NCBI GenBank assembly: GCA_012064415.1
Contig: SSNU01000218.1
Coordinates: 1 to 64,000 of the forward strand
From: Gyrodactylus bullatarudis
Taxonomy: Eukaryota > Platyhelminthes > Monogenea > Gyrodactylidea > Gyrodactylidae
Direction: 5' to 3'
Length of the DNA: 64,000 nucleotides
The position numbers and the translations under genes are program-made. The notes under the pieces are model-generated. The model was not told the origin of the DNA, ran no database searches, and worked only from the letters and a program-made list of their open reading frames with translations. Positions 55,364 through 64,000 of this stretch are shown piece by piece; positions within the stretch are counted from its first letter, which is position 1, and each line of letters opens with the position of its first letter.

Positions 55364-56582
55364 TTCAGACTTGTCCTTAAACCTCTGAACCTCTTGACTT
55401 TGTCCGGATCTGGTACTAATGTCCCATTAATAATCACGAATCCCAAATATTTAACCTCATTTTGAGCAATCTGGCTTTTCTCTTGGTTAACCACAAAGTT
55501 GTTTTTCTCCAAAATATTCCGGATTTGAGCAACTTTTTCCAAATGACCTTCTCTAGTTGGGGTGCCAATCAAAATATCGTCTTGATACGCCCTGACACCA
55601 GCAATCCCATTACGCTCGGAAAAATCGCAGGAGCCGCTGAGACACCAAACTGCAATCTATTCGAGTTAAAAAATCCCAGGTGCGTTGACATAGTTGTGAA
55701 TTTCTGAGATTCTTCATCCAACGGTATTTGTAGGTAAGCATCCTTGAGATCCAATACAGTAAGCACTTTACAAGGACCTATGTCATACAGCAACTCTTGA
55801 ATGGTGGGCATATTAAACTTTTCTGCGTCGATAATCTTATTCAATGTGACATTGAAGTCTGTGCAGAGTCTCAACGGACGACTGGAACCAATTTTCTTTA
55901 TGACAGGGACTATTGGGGCTGCTACTATAGGGTTGTCTACTTTGTAAATCACTCCCTTCTTGAGCAGGAACTCAATTTCTTCCTCGACCAGTTTGAGCAA
56001 GGAATAAGGCAATTTCCTATGAGCGAAAACCATGCCTGAATAATTAGCTGAAGATTTAATCATGAAAGATGCTGTTAAACCATTATCTGCAAACTTGATT
56101 GGCATGCAGAATTTAATAACACCAACATTAACAGCATCAAAACATCCCAGTATTGGAATCCCATCTACTTTATCTGTAACTACTAAATCACAACGTAATT
56201 CTTTATAACCGATAGTTAGCACAGTATCCCTTAGTTCTCCCTTAACAGCGATACGATTCATATTAAAATCTAACAGCGTGTGCCTGTATGGAGAAAGCTC
56301 CAAATTTTCAACTTTTACCAAATACCTGATTGGAATGATGCTCACTTGAGAGCCTGTGTCAACAAGAAAACTAATTTCTACACCACACACTGTTTCTCTC
56401 ACATACATTAACTCTGATTTAACATTCTTTACTGAAAATACTGAATAAGAATTAACAAAGACTGGATAAGGTGACATAACTGATTTATTAGAGGAAGGAC
56501 TGCGATTACTAACAGCATTGATCACTCGTCGCTCCTTTGCGAAACAGTTCTTCGTAATGTGTCCTTGGCTGGAACTGTTCAA
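55192..56582 (-). pseudogene. gypsy protease and reverse transcriptase
   Basis: 56582-55569 encodes a C-terminal gag knuckle remnant (GHITKNC), an aspartic protease (FLVDTGSQVSIIP) and RT: PIVAAPIVPVIKK, LRLCTDFNVTLNK, KVLTVLDLKDAYLQIPL (catalytic Asp) and LQFGVSAAPAIF. A frameshift near 55610 leads to AYQDDILIGTPTREGHL (YQDD, 55576-55587) and the thumb KSQIAQNEVKYLGFVI. This is the Ty3/gypsy layout with the protease fused to RT. Confidence 0.85.
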
Positions 56583-57297
56583 TCGCCTCTAAGATGGCTG
56601 GGCGAATCGCATCTGTAGCATCTCAATTGTCTTCTGGGTGCTGACTTATCATTCCCGAGCCTGTCATGAACGGGTGCCTTGAACCTAGCGATTCGATAGA
56701 CAACCGGAATGTCCATGTCTCTGTCACTCTTGATTTTACTAAACGTCTCGATCTTCCTCAGCACATTGTCCAGTGTGACCTTTCCATCTTCTCTCAACTT
56801 TGCGACAAGGTCTCTGTCCTTTATACCATGCAGAAACCAATTAAGAGCCAGCTCGTCAGCCAAATTCCTTGTCTTTAATTCTCTGACCTTTGATTCCACT
56901 TCTAACAGGAAATCACTAAGGCTTTTTTCACCTTGAGTGAGCTTGAAAAAGGATCCCCACTCAATGAGAGGGTTTCTATCTGCCACATATCTTGCAAGTA
57001 CACCGCCCTTAAAATCCGGCCACGAGATGGTCGTCAACCTTTCTCTGTTGAAGATCTTAATGATCCTTTCGAGCTTGGACTTGATAAAGACCCAACCAGA
57101 TAATCGACTTTATCACCTTCTTGCAAGTTAAGGTTGGATGCTATTTGAGTCCATCTTCTCTCGAAACGATAGAAATAATCAGCAAGTTTGACATAATTTT
57201 GCGGTAGGTCAGAAATCCAATCGCATATCGCCATGTTTTGAACTGATATACGAATATAACTGAACTGAATAAGACAGAACTTAACAAGAAATTTCAA
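56579..57297 (-). pseudogene. gypsy gag
   Basis: Two overlapping frames: 57034-57297 (ICDWISDLPQNYVKLADYFY) and 56579-57037 (FLLEVESKVRELKTRNLADELAL and a CYRCDSPSHL zinc-knuckle start). The knuckle is completed in the next frame as GHITKNC, with a frameshift between. The likely gag start ATG at about 57235 lies directly at the inner edge of the right direct repeat. Confidence 0.7.
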
Positions 57298-57469
57298 AAA
57301 CCAAAATCATTCAAACCAGTTGCATCTATAGTTATTCATGAATATCGATCATTATCATTAAAGCCCTGCTAGCGCGTAAGTGAATATGATTATCTTTAAA
57401 TAAAATTCTCGTTAAGAAAAATGATATAATCTAAGCTTCAAAATTGTAGTAACCTCGTCTTGTTTTAAT

Positions 57470-58790
57470 TAAGGGTTAACCCTTTCGATCCCATACGCTT
57501 ATAAATTGAGATAGAGCTCTAATTTCAAAAGCAATGAGTCTTTGTTAAGCTCCTGGTAAATTTTGTCTTCGATCAAATTTCTGTGCGGAATCATCTTCAA
57601 CTAGATCTATGATGGGTCATATGTGACCCATTGGGATGTAAGGGAGTGGCAAAAATATGCGTCTACTTTTAAGTACATAATAATTTGGTGTTTATTATAT
57701 TGATAATATGGAATTTATTTTGATGGTATCTCATGTAACAATTGATTCCATGAGTAATACATAAAAATACATTGCATTCAGAACATAGATCTGAGACCTT
57801 CTTGTTGCAAACTCTGCATCTTCGACGGTCTTTGGAATCTGAAACTTTGACAGGAAGATGCATTTTCTTTGGCTCTTCCAAATCTTAAGAAAAATTGAGT
57901 ATTGAGCTATTATTGGATCTTTTGAATGACATTTCTTCAATGTTGCTCTGATTAGATTCATTAAATGCTCTCTTGAAGATACACGGAAGATACTGTTTCA
58001 GCCTTGACTTTCCTTTGAGCGGAATTATCGGCTCATCTACAGACTGAATTTGATCTTGAGTTCCATTTATAATGCAGTTATTTCTGAAGATCTCTGTAAA
58101 ATCTCTTATTTTGTATAGCCTATCTTCCGTATTCAGGAGAAGATTGTCTGCAAAATGCAGATTTTTTTCCATAATTCAAATTTATTCCTAGGCATGATAT
58201 TTGCAATGGCTTCAACTCTTGTCTGCTTTGTCCAAAAATTTTGATAACGTGGAAGATGTATGATACACATTTTCATAAGAAGACCAAGGAAGATTTTTCC
58301 ATCGTCCAATGTTGCGCCCAGACATTGACAATTTTGAGTCGCGTAGATATTCGATTGATTTACCATCAATGAGACCATACTTTCGCTGAAAAACAGATTG
58401 AAATACTCTAAAATTGTCTCTGCCTGGGATTTATTTTCTCTGCTTTGAAATTATATTTCTATCTTAGGATGATTTCTGGTATTTCTTAAATGATTTGTTC
58501 TCAGATCCGAATCTTCAAGTTCTTCTTCTAGATCATCTACTGGCTCATTGTTGATGAATTCTTGATCAAGAGGCTGAACTTCTTCAACTTCTTCATTTGA
58601 ATTACCATTTGAGCAGGAATCATGAGTAATGAATATGTTTTTCCGGACCGTGTACATTTGATTTCAACCTCATCTAACATTACGTTATATCCCAGTTGGT
58701 CACATATGACCCAAACTTTAAAATAATATACCTCTGGCCCATTGACCAATATAATCAATGTTTTTCATGAGGTATGATAAGCTTTCAGTC
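57470..58790 (-). pseudogene. piggyBac-type transposase relic
   Basis: Minus strand, several frames: an acidic N-terminus (58451-58657), VNQSNIYATQN ... GATLDDGKIFLGLLMKMCIIHLP and RYQNFWTKQTR (58133-58378), NLHFADN then DEPIIPLKGKSRLKQYLP (57885-58172), and the C-terminal zinc-finger RRRCRVCNKKVSDLCSECNVFLC (57669-57881). These follow the piggyBac order. DDD catalytic parts between are largely missing. TTAA at 57476-57479 followed by CCCTTTCGATCCC is a plausible left terminus; the right one was not found. GGGTCATATGTGACCCA palindromes occur inside. Confidence 0.75.
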
Positions 58791-58799
58791 AGGTATCAT

Positions 58800-59270
58800 T
58801 ACATAAAATTAGAAATCTCTATGCCATTTAGTATAGTAATTAAAGAATATTGAACGAACACTTGGTTTTCATGGTAGACAAGGATTCTTAAAAGCTGTAC
58901 AAAAGGTGCTAATTAAATTCTGGTCGCAGATTAACAGTATTTTAATAAGACGATGTTAAATTTGCGATAGAAAAAGGATAACCATTCCTTGGAAATCAAT
59001 TGTATCCACGCATGTAGTAAAATATAAAAATAATTTTACGTTCTATTATTATGCCATGGACAAAGTTTATTGAAGAGCATTTCATATCTAATGATGATTG
59101 ATTTAAAGTAATTCACAAGGTATAACTGTACAACAGACTAGAAAACTAAAGCATGTAAATGAAAAATATTAAGCATACTTTGTAAGGATATGAAAAGAGT
59201 GTATTTAAATAAAAGCTAATTATAAGAAGTATATGTATGTATTTAGGTTTTGCAATATAATCAAAATTCA
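58800..59270. other. AT-rich DNA, no feature recognised
   Basis: No frame, exon or repeat recognised. Confidence 0.5.
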
Positions 59271-59276
59271 TTCAAG

Positions 59277-59911
59277 TCGAACTGCGTGAGTATTTTTTCC
59301 TTTATTCTCTCTCTTTGATAAAGCTTTAAATAATTTTTCTTTTGACTAAATTACTAAAATTAAATTCAACCCCACCATAGTATAAAATATCCTTGAAGCA
59401 CTTCTACTCCGTAAGTTAATATGATTATCGGCAACTGCTATCAAACGAGTTGAGGGGTATTTTTGCACTAGTTAATGCATTGTCAGAACTTATCACTAAA
59501 TAAACACATAGATAATTAAATTTATTCATGTCCAATTATCTTATTAACTCTTAATATAGAGGGTATACGAAGATAGTATTTTAAAAATACTATTTTTCAT
59601 TAATCAGCTCGCTGATCCAAATTTCAATAAAGTCGATCTGGGTGAGTATTTTATATTTAAAGAAATTTAAGGCTTAGTTTTCATTATCAGGAAAATAAAG
59701 TCTTATAATTCTTGAAGGCCTATCAATGTGTAAGTAATTATTTGATGAGAATAAGATTATTAACAATTTGAACACTTAAGATGAAACATCAGTACAAGTA
59801 TTAATTCATATATTTTTTGTAGAAGACAAACATTAAAGTATGGACTCTTTTAAATCAGATTTACGAGAGAATACTAATTTCAATATCAAATAGGGCGACT
59901 ATAAAAATAAG
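59277..59911 (+). CDS. micro-exon block 11
   Basis: Six candidate exons: 59277-59285 (9), 59399-59410 (12), 59633-59641 (9), 59718-59729 (12), 59823-59837 (15) and 59894-59911 (18). Donors GTGAGT, GTAAGT, GTGAGT, GTAAGT, GTATGG and GTAGGT. All are phase 2; split codons GCC, CCT, GGG, GTA and AAG are sense. Exons 59277 (TCGAACTGC) and 59633 (TCGATCTGG) look duplicated, both followed by GTGAGTATTTT. No start or end was identified. Confidence 0.55.
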
Positions 59912-60559
59912 GTAGGTATCCGAGAATTTATACTAATTAAACTATGAAAAGTTTCTAAATCAATATTTTTCTGATCAACAATTTCTGTGGTGAAATGCTA
60001 TGCCGATTCCGAATATTAAAAATTATGTACACTAAACTTCCTTAAAAATGTATGAAAGTTAAACCGATAAGAACAACTCTGTGTAGGACTTATGAATAAA
60101 AGTATGCAATTTAAATACTTTTTGGAAACAAGGTGTCATCTTGTTTTGCCACAAATAAGTTTTTTCATCATTTTTAACGTATTAATAATAAACTTAATTA
60201 TCTGATTATCGAGATGGTTTTAATTTTATGTTAAAATCAATTAAGACTTAGATAGGTTTGAGAAATTAATCTGTAAAAAGGCACTTTTTATATAGAAATC
60301 TTTCGAAATCTGTTTATATTGGTTTTGAAGATCAAGTTCTCAAATTCAATTCTTGAAACGATGTTTGAGTTTGAATGTAGTTAGTTGTTAGCTATGTGGT
60401 TGAAAAACTTCAACTCAAATAATTATTTTACTCGGTGTATATAGATTTTATCAAAATTGGAATTAGCATAATATTTTGCATCAGAAACTGTAGATCAAAC
60501 TGTAAATATTTAACTTTCCGAGGGTAGTGCAATATGAGAAAATAATAAATTATTATTTC

Positions 60560-60630
60560 TAAAGAAGAAAGAAGAAATCCAGGAAGAGGAGGAGGAAACG
60601 CAGGAGGAGGAGAAGGAGATAAATGTGAGG
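60560..60630. repeat. polypurine tract (GGA-rich)
   Basis: About 60 bases of almost pure A/G on the plus strand with GAGGAGGAGGAAA and GGAGGAGGAGAAGGAG mirror segments. Such tracts can form intramolecular triplexes. The long minus-strand frame across it (60428-60946) reads low-complexity Pro/Ser and is not treated as a gene. Confidence 0.6.
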
Positions 60631-60854
60631 TATTAAGTTTTATTTCAAATAAACATAGATTGATGTTGAGCTTTAAAATAATGATGAAGATAATTCCTTT
60701 ACAGATCATCAGAATGAAAAATAAATTTGCACGGAACAATTCAGTCTTGTTAATAAAACTCATATAAATTACATGAAAAATTAAGTTCGCTAAAAAATAT
60801 CGGAATACCCTTCTAGGACTGAGTTTGTTAATGCTCAATTGAAAATTATGATAA

Positions 60855-61090
60855 TAACAAATAAATGAATAAATACTGATCGACTGGTTGGAAAAAAATG
60901 ACTTAAGATACTCAATAATAAGATTTTCATCTGAATATCTACGCAAAATTGGTTACAAAAGCTTTTTCAATTATACTAAATGAATCTAGAATTTTAGAGT
61001 AATTTGATAAAGTATCATGATTTCCCAGAGATTCTAATTCTATTTTGATTGAAAAATACTTGAAAAGTCAACACGGATAGCTATATTTAA
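60855..61090. repeat. dispersed duplicate of 45140-45372
   Basis: Partner of the segment next to the fold-back element. No insertion at the corresponding end. Confidence 0.45.
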
Positions 61091-61776
61091 TATATAGTGT
61101 TGAAAATCAATCAAATATGTAATTAATTTATCTTATGTATGATATTAAAATCCTACCGTTTCATTGAACCTAGAATCTAATTTGATAGAGATTTCCTTCA
61201 CACACCTATATATTTTAATTACGAATAATTAATTCACGTAGTTTTTCAAACACGTCCGAAATCCACTTATATTCATAGTTTAGAAAATTGAAAGAAGATA
61301 TATTAAAACCATGATAGAAATAGTTAAGTCAAAGAAAATAATAATAAAATGCAAGCTGAAAAAATACCAAAACTCTCCAATAAATAGCAACAGCGGAGAG
61401 AAAAGTGAAAAAGCTCACACTAGTCAAGGAAGTTGTAGATTATAGGAATAGTCTTTTTCACTTCACGTTCTCTATTTCGTTAGACCATTCCTCAGGGCTT
61501 GCTATCTTTCTTATCCTCTTACTTTGACCAATTACTAAGCCAACTTTATGAGAAATAGGACTGATACTGGCATAATGTAAATACTTCCCGGTGTCAGTCT
61601 TCTGCTAAAAAATATTTCTCAGAATTGATCCATCTTCTCTTCTAGTCAATTCGACATCTAAGAAACTCAAGATACCATTAGATTCTCTTTCCATAGTAAA
61701 AACTAAATTCGGATGAAACGAATTCATCTTGGAGAAAAAATCATCTACTGATACGTTAGGTTTCATTAAAATACAA

Positions 61777-62125
61777 GCATGTGGACTTTCTCAGCCAGAA
61801 GTACAAGCCCCTACTCCATCACGAAAAAGAAATCTGTCGACATCACCTAAGCAACAAAAAAGAAAGGGGAAACAGAGAAAACGATTACCAACCAACAATC
61901 AGACAATAGATGTATTCCTCACAGCCCCAAGAGTATGAGCACACTCAAACCCCATTGGTCAATCTTGGATGATTAATTGCTATTCGTCAGATTTTATAAT
62001 GTTCCTTAATCTTGCATGTATATAAATATATCTAAAGTCGGTGTCTGGTCTGAAGAGAACCGACGAAAATAAAACTTTATTCACCAATAATCCTTCGTTC
62101 GTTCTTAGCATGACTTCGAGTCAGC
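61777..62125 (+). mobile_element. PLE 3' tail inserted into PLE-c (PLE-k)
   Basis: The plus-strand frame to 61938 encodes a basic tail (SRKRNLSTSPKQQKRKGKQ), followed by a 3' UTR with CCATTGGTCAATC, TATAAATATAT and a hammerhead at 62046-62086. It has the same layout as PLE-e and PLE-f 3' ends. Its insertion splits PLE-c between the YVDDTFIL region and the next RT segment. Confidence 0.75.
62046..62086 (+). ncRNA. hammerhead ribozyme motif, PLE type (core mutated)
   Basis: Stem I TGGT/ACCA, CTGAAGA, GAACCGAC, GAAA, stem III AATAAA/TTTATT, C at the cleavage position. Stem I is a compensated variant of GAGT/ACTC in the sister copies. The CTGAAGA change probably reduces activity. Confidence 0.6.
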
Positions 62126-63299
62126 AAGCTTAAAATAAAAGTGTCATCAACATATCTGATGTAAACATCAGTGTAAGAATTAATTGTTTCTGACATTTTA
62201 TTTAATTCTAGCCAACCTAGTAAGATGTCTACTAAAAGAGGGCTAAGAGGTGAACCCATGACTATTCCATCTTTCTGGATGAATACTTTGTTTTGAAATG
62301 ATAACGGAACGTTTGTACAACAGATCCTAATGAGATCAGTGATTTCATTACTTTGCATTTCAAAACCTTCGTGTTCATCAATGAAAGATTTAATAACAGA
62401 TAATGTCTCCTCAATAGGTATACTAGGAAAGAGCTTACATCTAATGAAATCATTTCATTTAAACCAATATTTAAATCCTTAATTCTATCTAAAACACATA
62501 TTCAGCCAAATATGTATGTATTGGTTTCAATACATCAATTAACCACTTCGCTAAATTATGTTGTGGACATGACGACATATCCAAGATCAGCCTTACTGGA
62601 AACACCTCCGGAACTACATTATCAACTATTTTATGTGTCTTTGGATGTAAATACAACCTAGACATTCTAGTATGCTTTTTAGATATAAAACCTCCAGTTT
62701 GATCAAATATATTTTCTTATCAAATAGTCCTTTTGCTATTTTGTACATATTACGCTCCATAGATTCTATTACCTTGTAATATGACGATCTATCCTGACCC
62801 GTATTTATGAATTTACTTTCGTCTGAAAGGAAATCTAACCCTGCCTTATAGTAATCTTCCTTATACATTAAAACTATCCCTATACCTTTGTCAGGTTTAG
62901 TGAGAAAAACGTTAAGTCAAAAAAAATTTGTGCAAACAATTCTTTCGTTTTCTTCAAACTTAAAAGTACATATCATAAGATAATTCAGATCAAGTTTGGC
63001 AAAAACGTCGCTCAAAAAAGCAATATTCTCTCTCTCCTTACTGATTAAATGAAATTGATTATATTTTTGGATTAAATAGAAATATTCTTTCTCAACCCTT
63101 GAATGGGAAATTCATCTTTGCTAATTAGAGTTTTAATACTGTATACTGTATAGACTCCCAAATTCCATTCTAGGTTTAATCTGAAAAATTTTGTGAAATC
63201 TATAAGGCTCCTGTTCAACATCTTTTTTTGAATATATAAAGGTCGTTAGAGACCCCTCTTTTTATCTATTCATGCTTATCTAGATCATTCGTAATGACA

Positions 63300-64000
63300 T
63301 GTATTGACACAATAATTTATTCGTCAAAATCATAAACGCTGGAATTATGCATGGGGGAACCAATTTTTGTATTTTTCCATGCTTCAGTTGTTTCCAGTGA
63401 ATTTTTGGTTCCATTCAAGTTAAGAGCATTCAAGACGTTCGCTAGTTTCTCGAGAAGAACTTTCTGATCACTCATTGACGGTCTTTCTTTTTCTGGACTT
63501 TGAATTAGTCCGGTATGCTGCCAAAATTTGATTAAAGTTTCAGGACGAATTCCTTCCCACACTCTATGAGCCATATTGATAGCAACTGCCAGATTGAACA
63601 TTTTTGAGAGATCATCAACTGGAACAGCCGTTTTTCGTTTATCAGTTTATTATATCTAGCTTTGAACGTCCTCAAAACCCCATTGTCGATTGGTTGTAAC
63701 ACGTACTTAGGGTTATCAGGCAAAATACTAATCTAAAATTGGGAAGAATTTCTTACTTGAATCGTTCCATAACCACGACATTGATCCAAAAATATGACAA
63801 TTTTCAATCTCTCAACAATCTTTTCCAAGACAAAGCTCTATCCCAAGCAAATAGGTGGTTGATGAATATTTCTTTGGTCATCCAGGAATTTTCATTCGCA
63901 TCATACTTTACATTCCTTCTTAATGAAGGATTTTCACGAAAACATCTTGGATTATTTTTGCTTTGCCTAAAACAAATAGTTTTCGTTTCTTGCCAGTTGC
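63300..64000 (-). pseudogene. pogo/Tigger-type transposase (runs off the right edge)
   Basis: From 64000 leftwards in shifting frames: GKKRKLFVLGKAKNPRCF-like, YDANENSWMTKEIFINHLFAWDRAL, a degraded DQCRGYG in place of the DNC.AH motif, PDNPKYVLQPIDNGVLRTFKARY, and finally AVAINMAHRVWEGIRPETLIKFWQHTGL with a 70-residue C-terminus ending at 63317. This is the pogo/Tigger DDE domain order. At least two frameshifts; the N-terminal CENP-B-like domain lies outside the window. Confidence 0.8.

Larger units (their letters stand above)
53658..57320 (-). mobile_element. degraded Ty3/gypsy-type LTR retrotransposon
   Basis: A minus-strand gag-protease-RT-RNase H-integrase order with several frameshifts and a deletion in the integrase core. 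A roughly 90-bp direct repeat starting GTTTTGAACTGATATACG flanks it at 53658-53756 and 57232-57318. The repeat abuts the gag start with no visible primer-binding site, so these are either very short LTRs or parts of LTRs. Confidence 0.8.
61330..63245 (-). mobile_element. decayed Penelope-like element (PLE-c) with a nested PLE tail
   Basis: A minus-strand copy closely related to PLE-b. From right to left: KPDKGIGIVLMYKEDYYKAG (62868), FNxxVPSFQNKVFIQKDG...MGSPLSPLLVDILLGWLE (62358), YIRYVDDTF, then NPNVSVDDFFSKMNSFHPN and FLDVELTRREDGS. Most of the endonuclease is deleted, jumping from ENVK to KDYSYNLQLP and the shared 3' UTR. An unrelated PLE tail (61777-62125, plus strand) is inserted just after the YVDD region. 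Stops and frameshifts abound. Confidence 0.85.

Noticed and set aside
57373..57375. 3-nt exon CGC before GTAAGT
   Set aside because: Fits the rule, but it stands alone next to transposon relics, and the flank resembles the 59399 exon with its body lost. Probably a decayed copy.
60428..60946. 172-residue minus-strand open frame
   Set aside because: Composition is low-complexity Ile/Phe/Leu and a Pro/Ser run that comes from the polypurine tract. No domain, and no splice or promoter context on that strand.
1..64000. CRISPR array, operons, rRNA or bacterial origin
   Set aside because: No regular spacer repeats, ribosome-binding-site-led gene runs or rRNA segments. Introns and eukaryotic transposons exclude a prokaryotic reading.

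Overview
The window is AT-rich (roughly 70% A+T by eye), intron-rich animal DNA. There is no bacterial-style gene organisation. The organism cannot be named from sequence alone. GIY-YIG Penelope-like elements, Tc1, pogo, piggyBac, hAT, Merlin and Ginger-type transposons, CCAAT/TATA promoters and GT-AG micro-exons all indicate an invertebrate animal. Two families elsewhere look similar in gene structure: schistosome micro-exon genes and aphid bicycle genes. The hammerhead-bearing SINE is reminiscent of schistosome SM-alpha. None of these resemblances settles the taxon.

Host layer. Between the transposons the plus strand carries a long series of candidate micro-exons of 9-48 nt, each with an AG acceptor and a GTRAGT-like donor. 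Almost every strong plus-strand donor outside transposons lies a multiple of three downstream of an acceptor. The enclosed exon is open only, or at least, in phase 2 (one leading base, whole codons, two trailing bases). They fall into about eleven blocks: 0.1-2.2, 5.2-6.5, 11.2, 14-22.4, 22.8-23.1, 29.2-32.2, 36.4-37.4, 41.5-43.3, 44.2-48.5, 50.9-53.5 and 59.3-59.9 kb. Several blocks start at a repeated promoter module with two CCAAT boxes, a G- or C-rich run, a TATA box and a conserved downstream stretch. Two 3' ends share a terminal exon whose few differences are synonymous in phase 2. This looks like a tandem family of micro-exon genes on one strand, heavily broken up by transposons. It is the most interesting system here.

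Mobile layer, left to right: Penelope-like (PLE) tails with hammerhead ribozymes (3.8, 14.4, 42.6 kb); a non-LTR retrotransposon split by a PLE (7.1-10.1 kb); two nearly identical 1542-bp Tc1 transposons (11.7 and 33.7 kb), each in one arm of a large inverted repeat whose other arm keeps the empty site; PLE endonuclease fragments (20.0, 21.3, 32.7, 39.4 kb); decayed Tc1 relatives (20.6, 23.2, 37.5 kb); a nearly complete PLE with inverted terminal copies (24.6-27.2 kb); Ty3/gypsy fragments (27.6-28.8 and 53.7-57.3 kb); a tRNA-derived SINE with a hammerhead (30.4 kb); a Ginger-type integrase fragment inside a TIR element (38.7-40.5 kb); a Merlin-type fold-back element (45.4-46.8 kb); a hAT relic (49.0-50.3 kb); a piggyBac relic (57.5-58.8 kb); a PLE containing another PLE tail (61.3-63.2 kb); and a pogo/Tigger transposase running off the right edge. 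Most coding copies are frameshifted or truncated.

All exon calls, ribozyme folds and repeat boundaries were made by eye; no splice model, alignment or database search was run.
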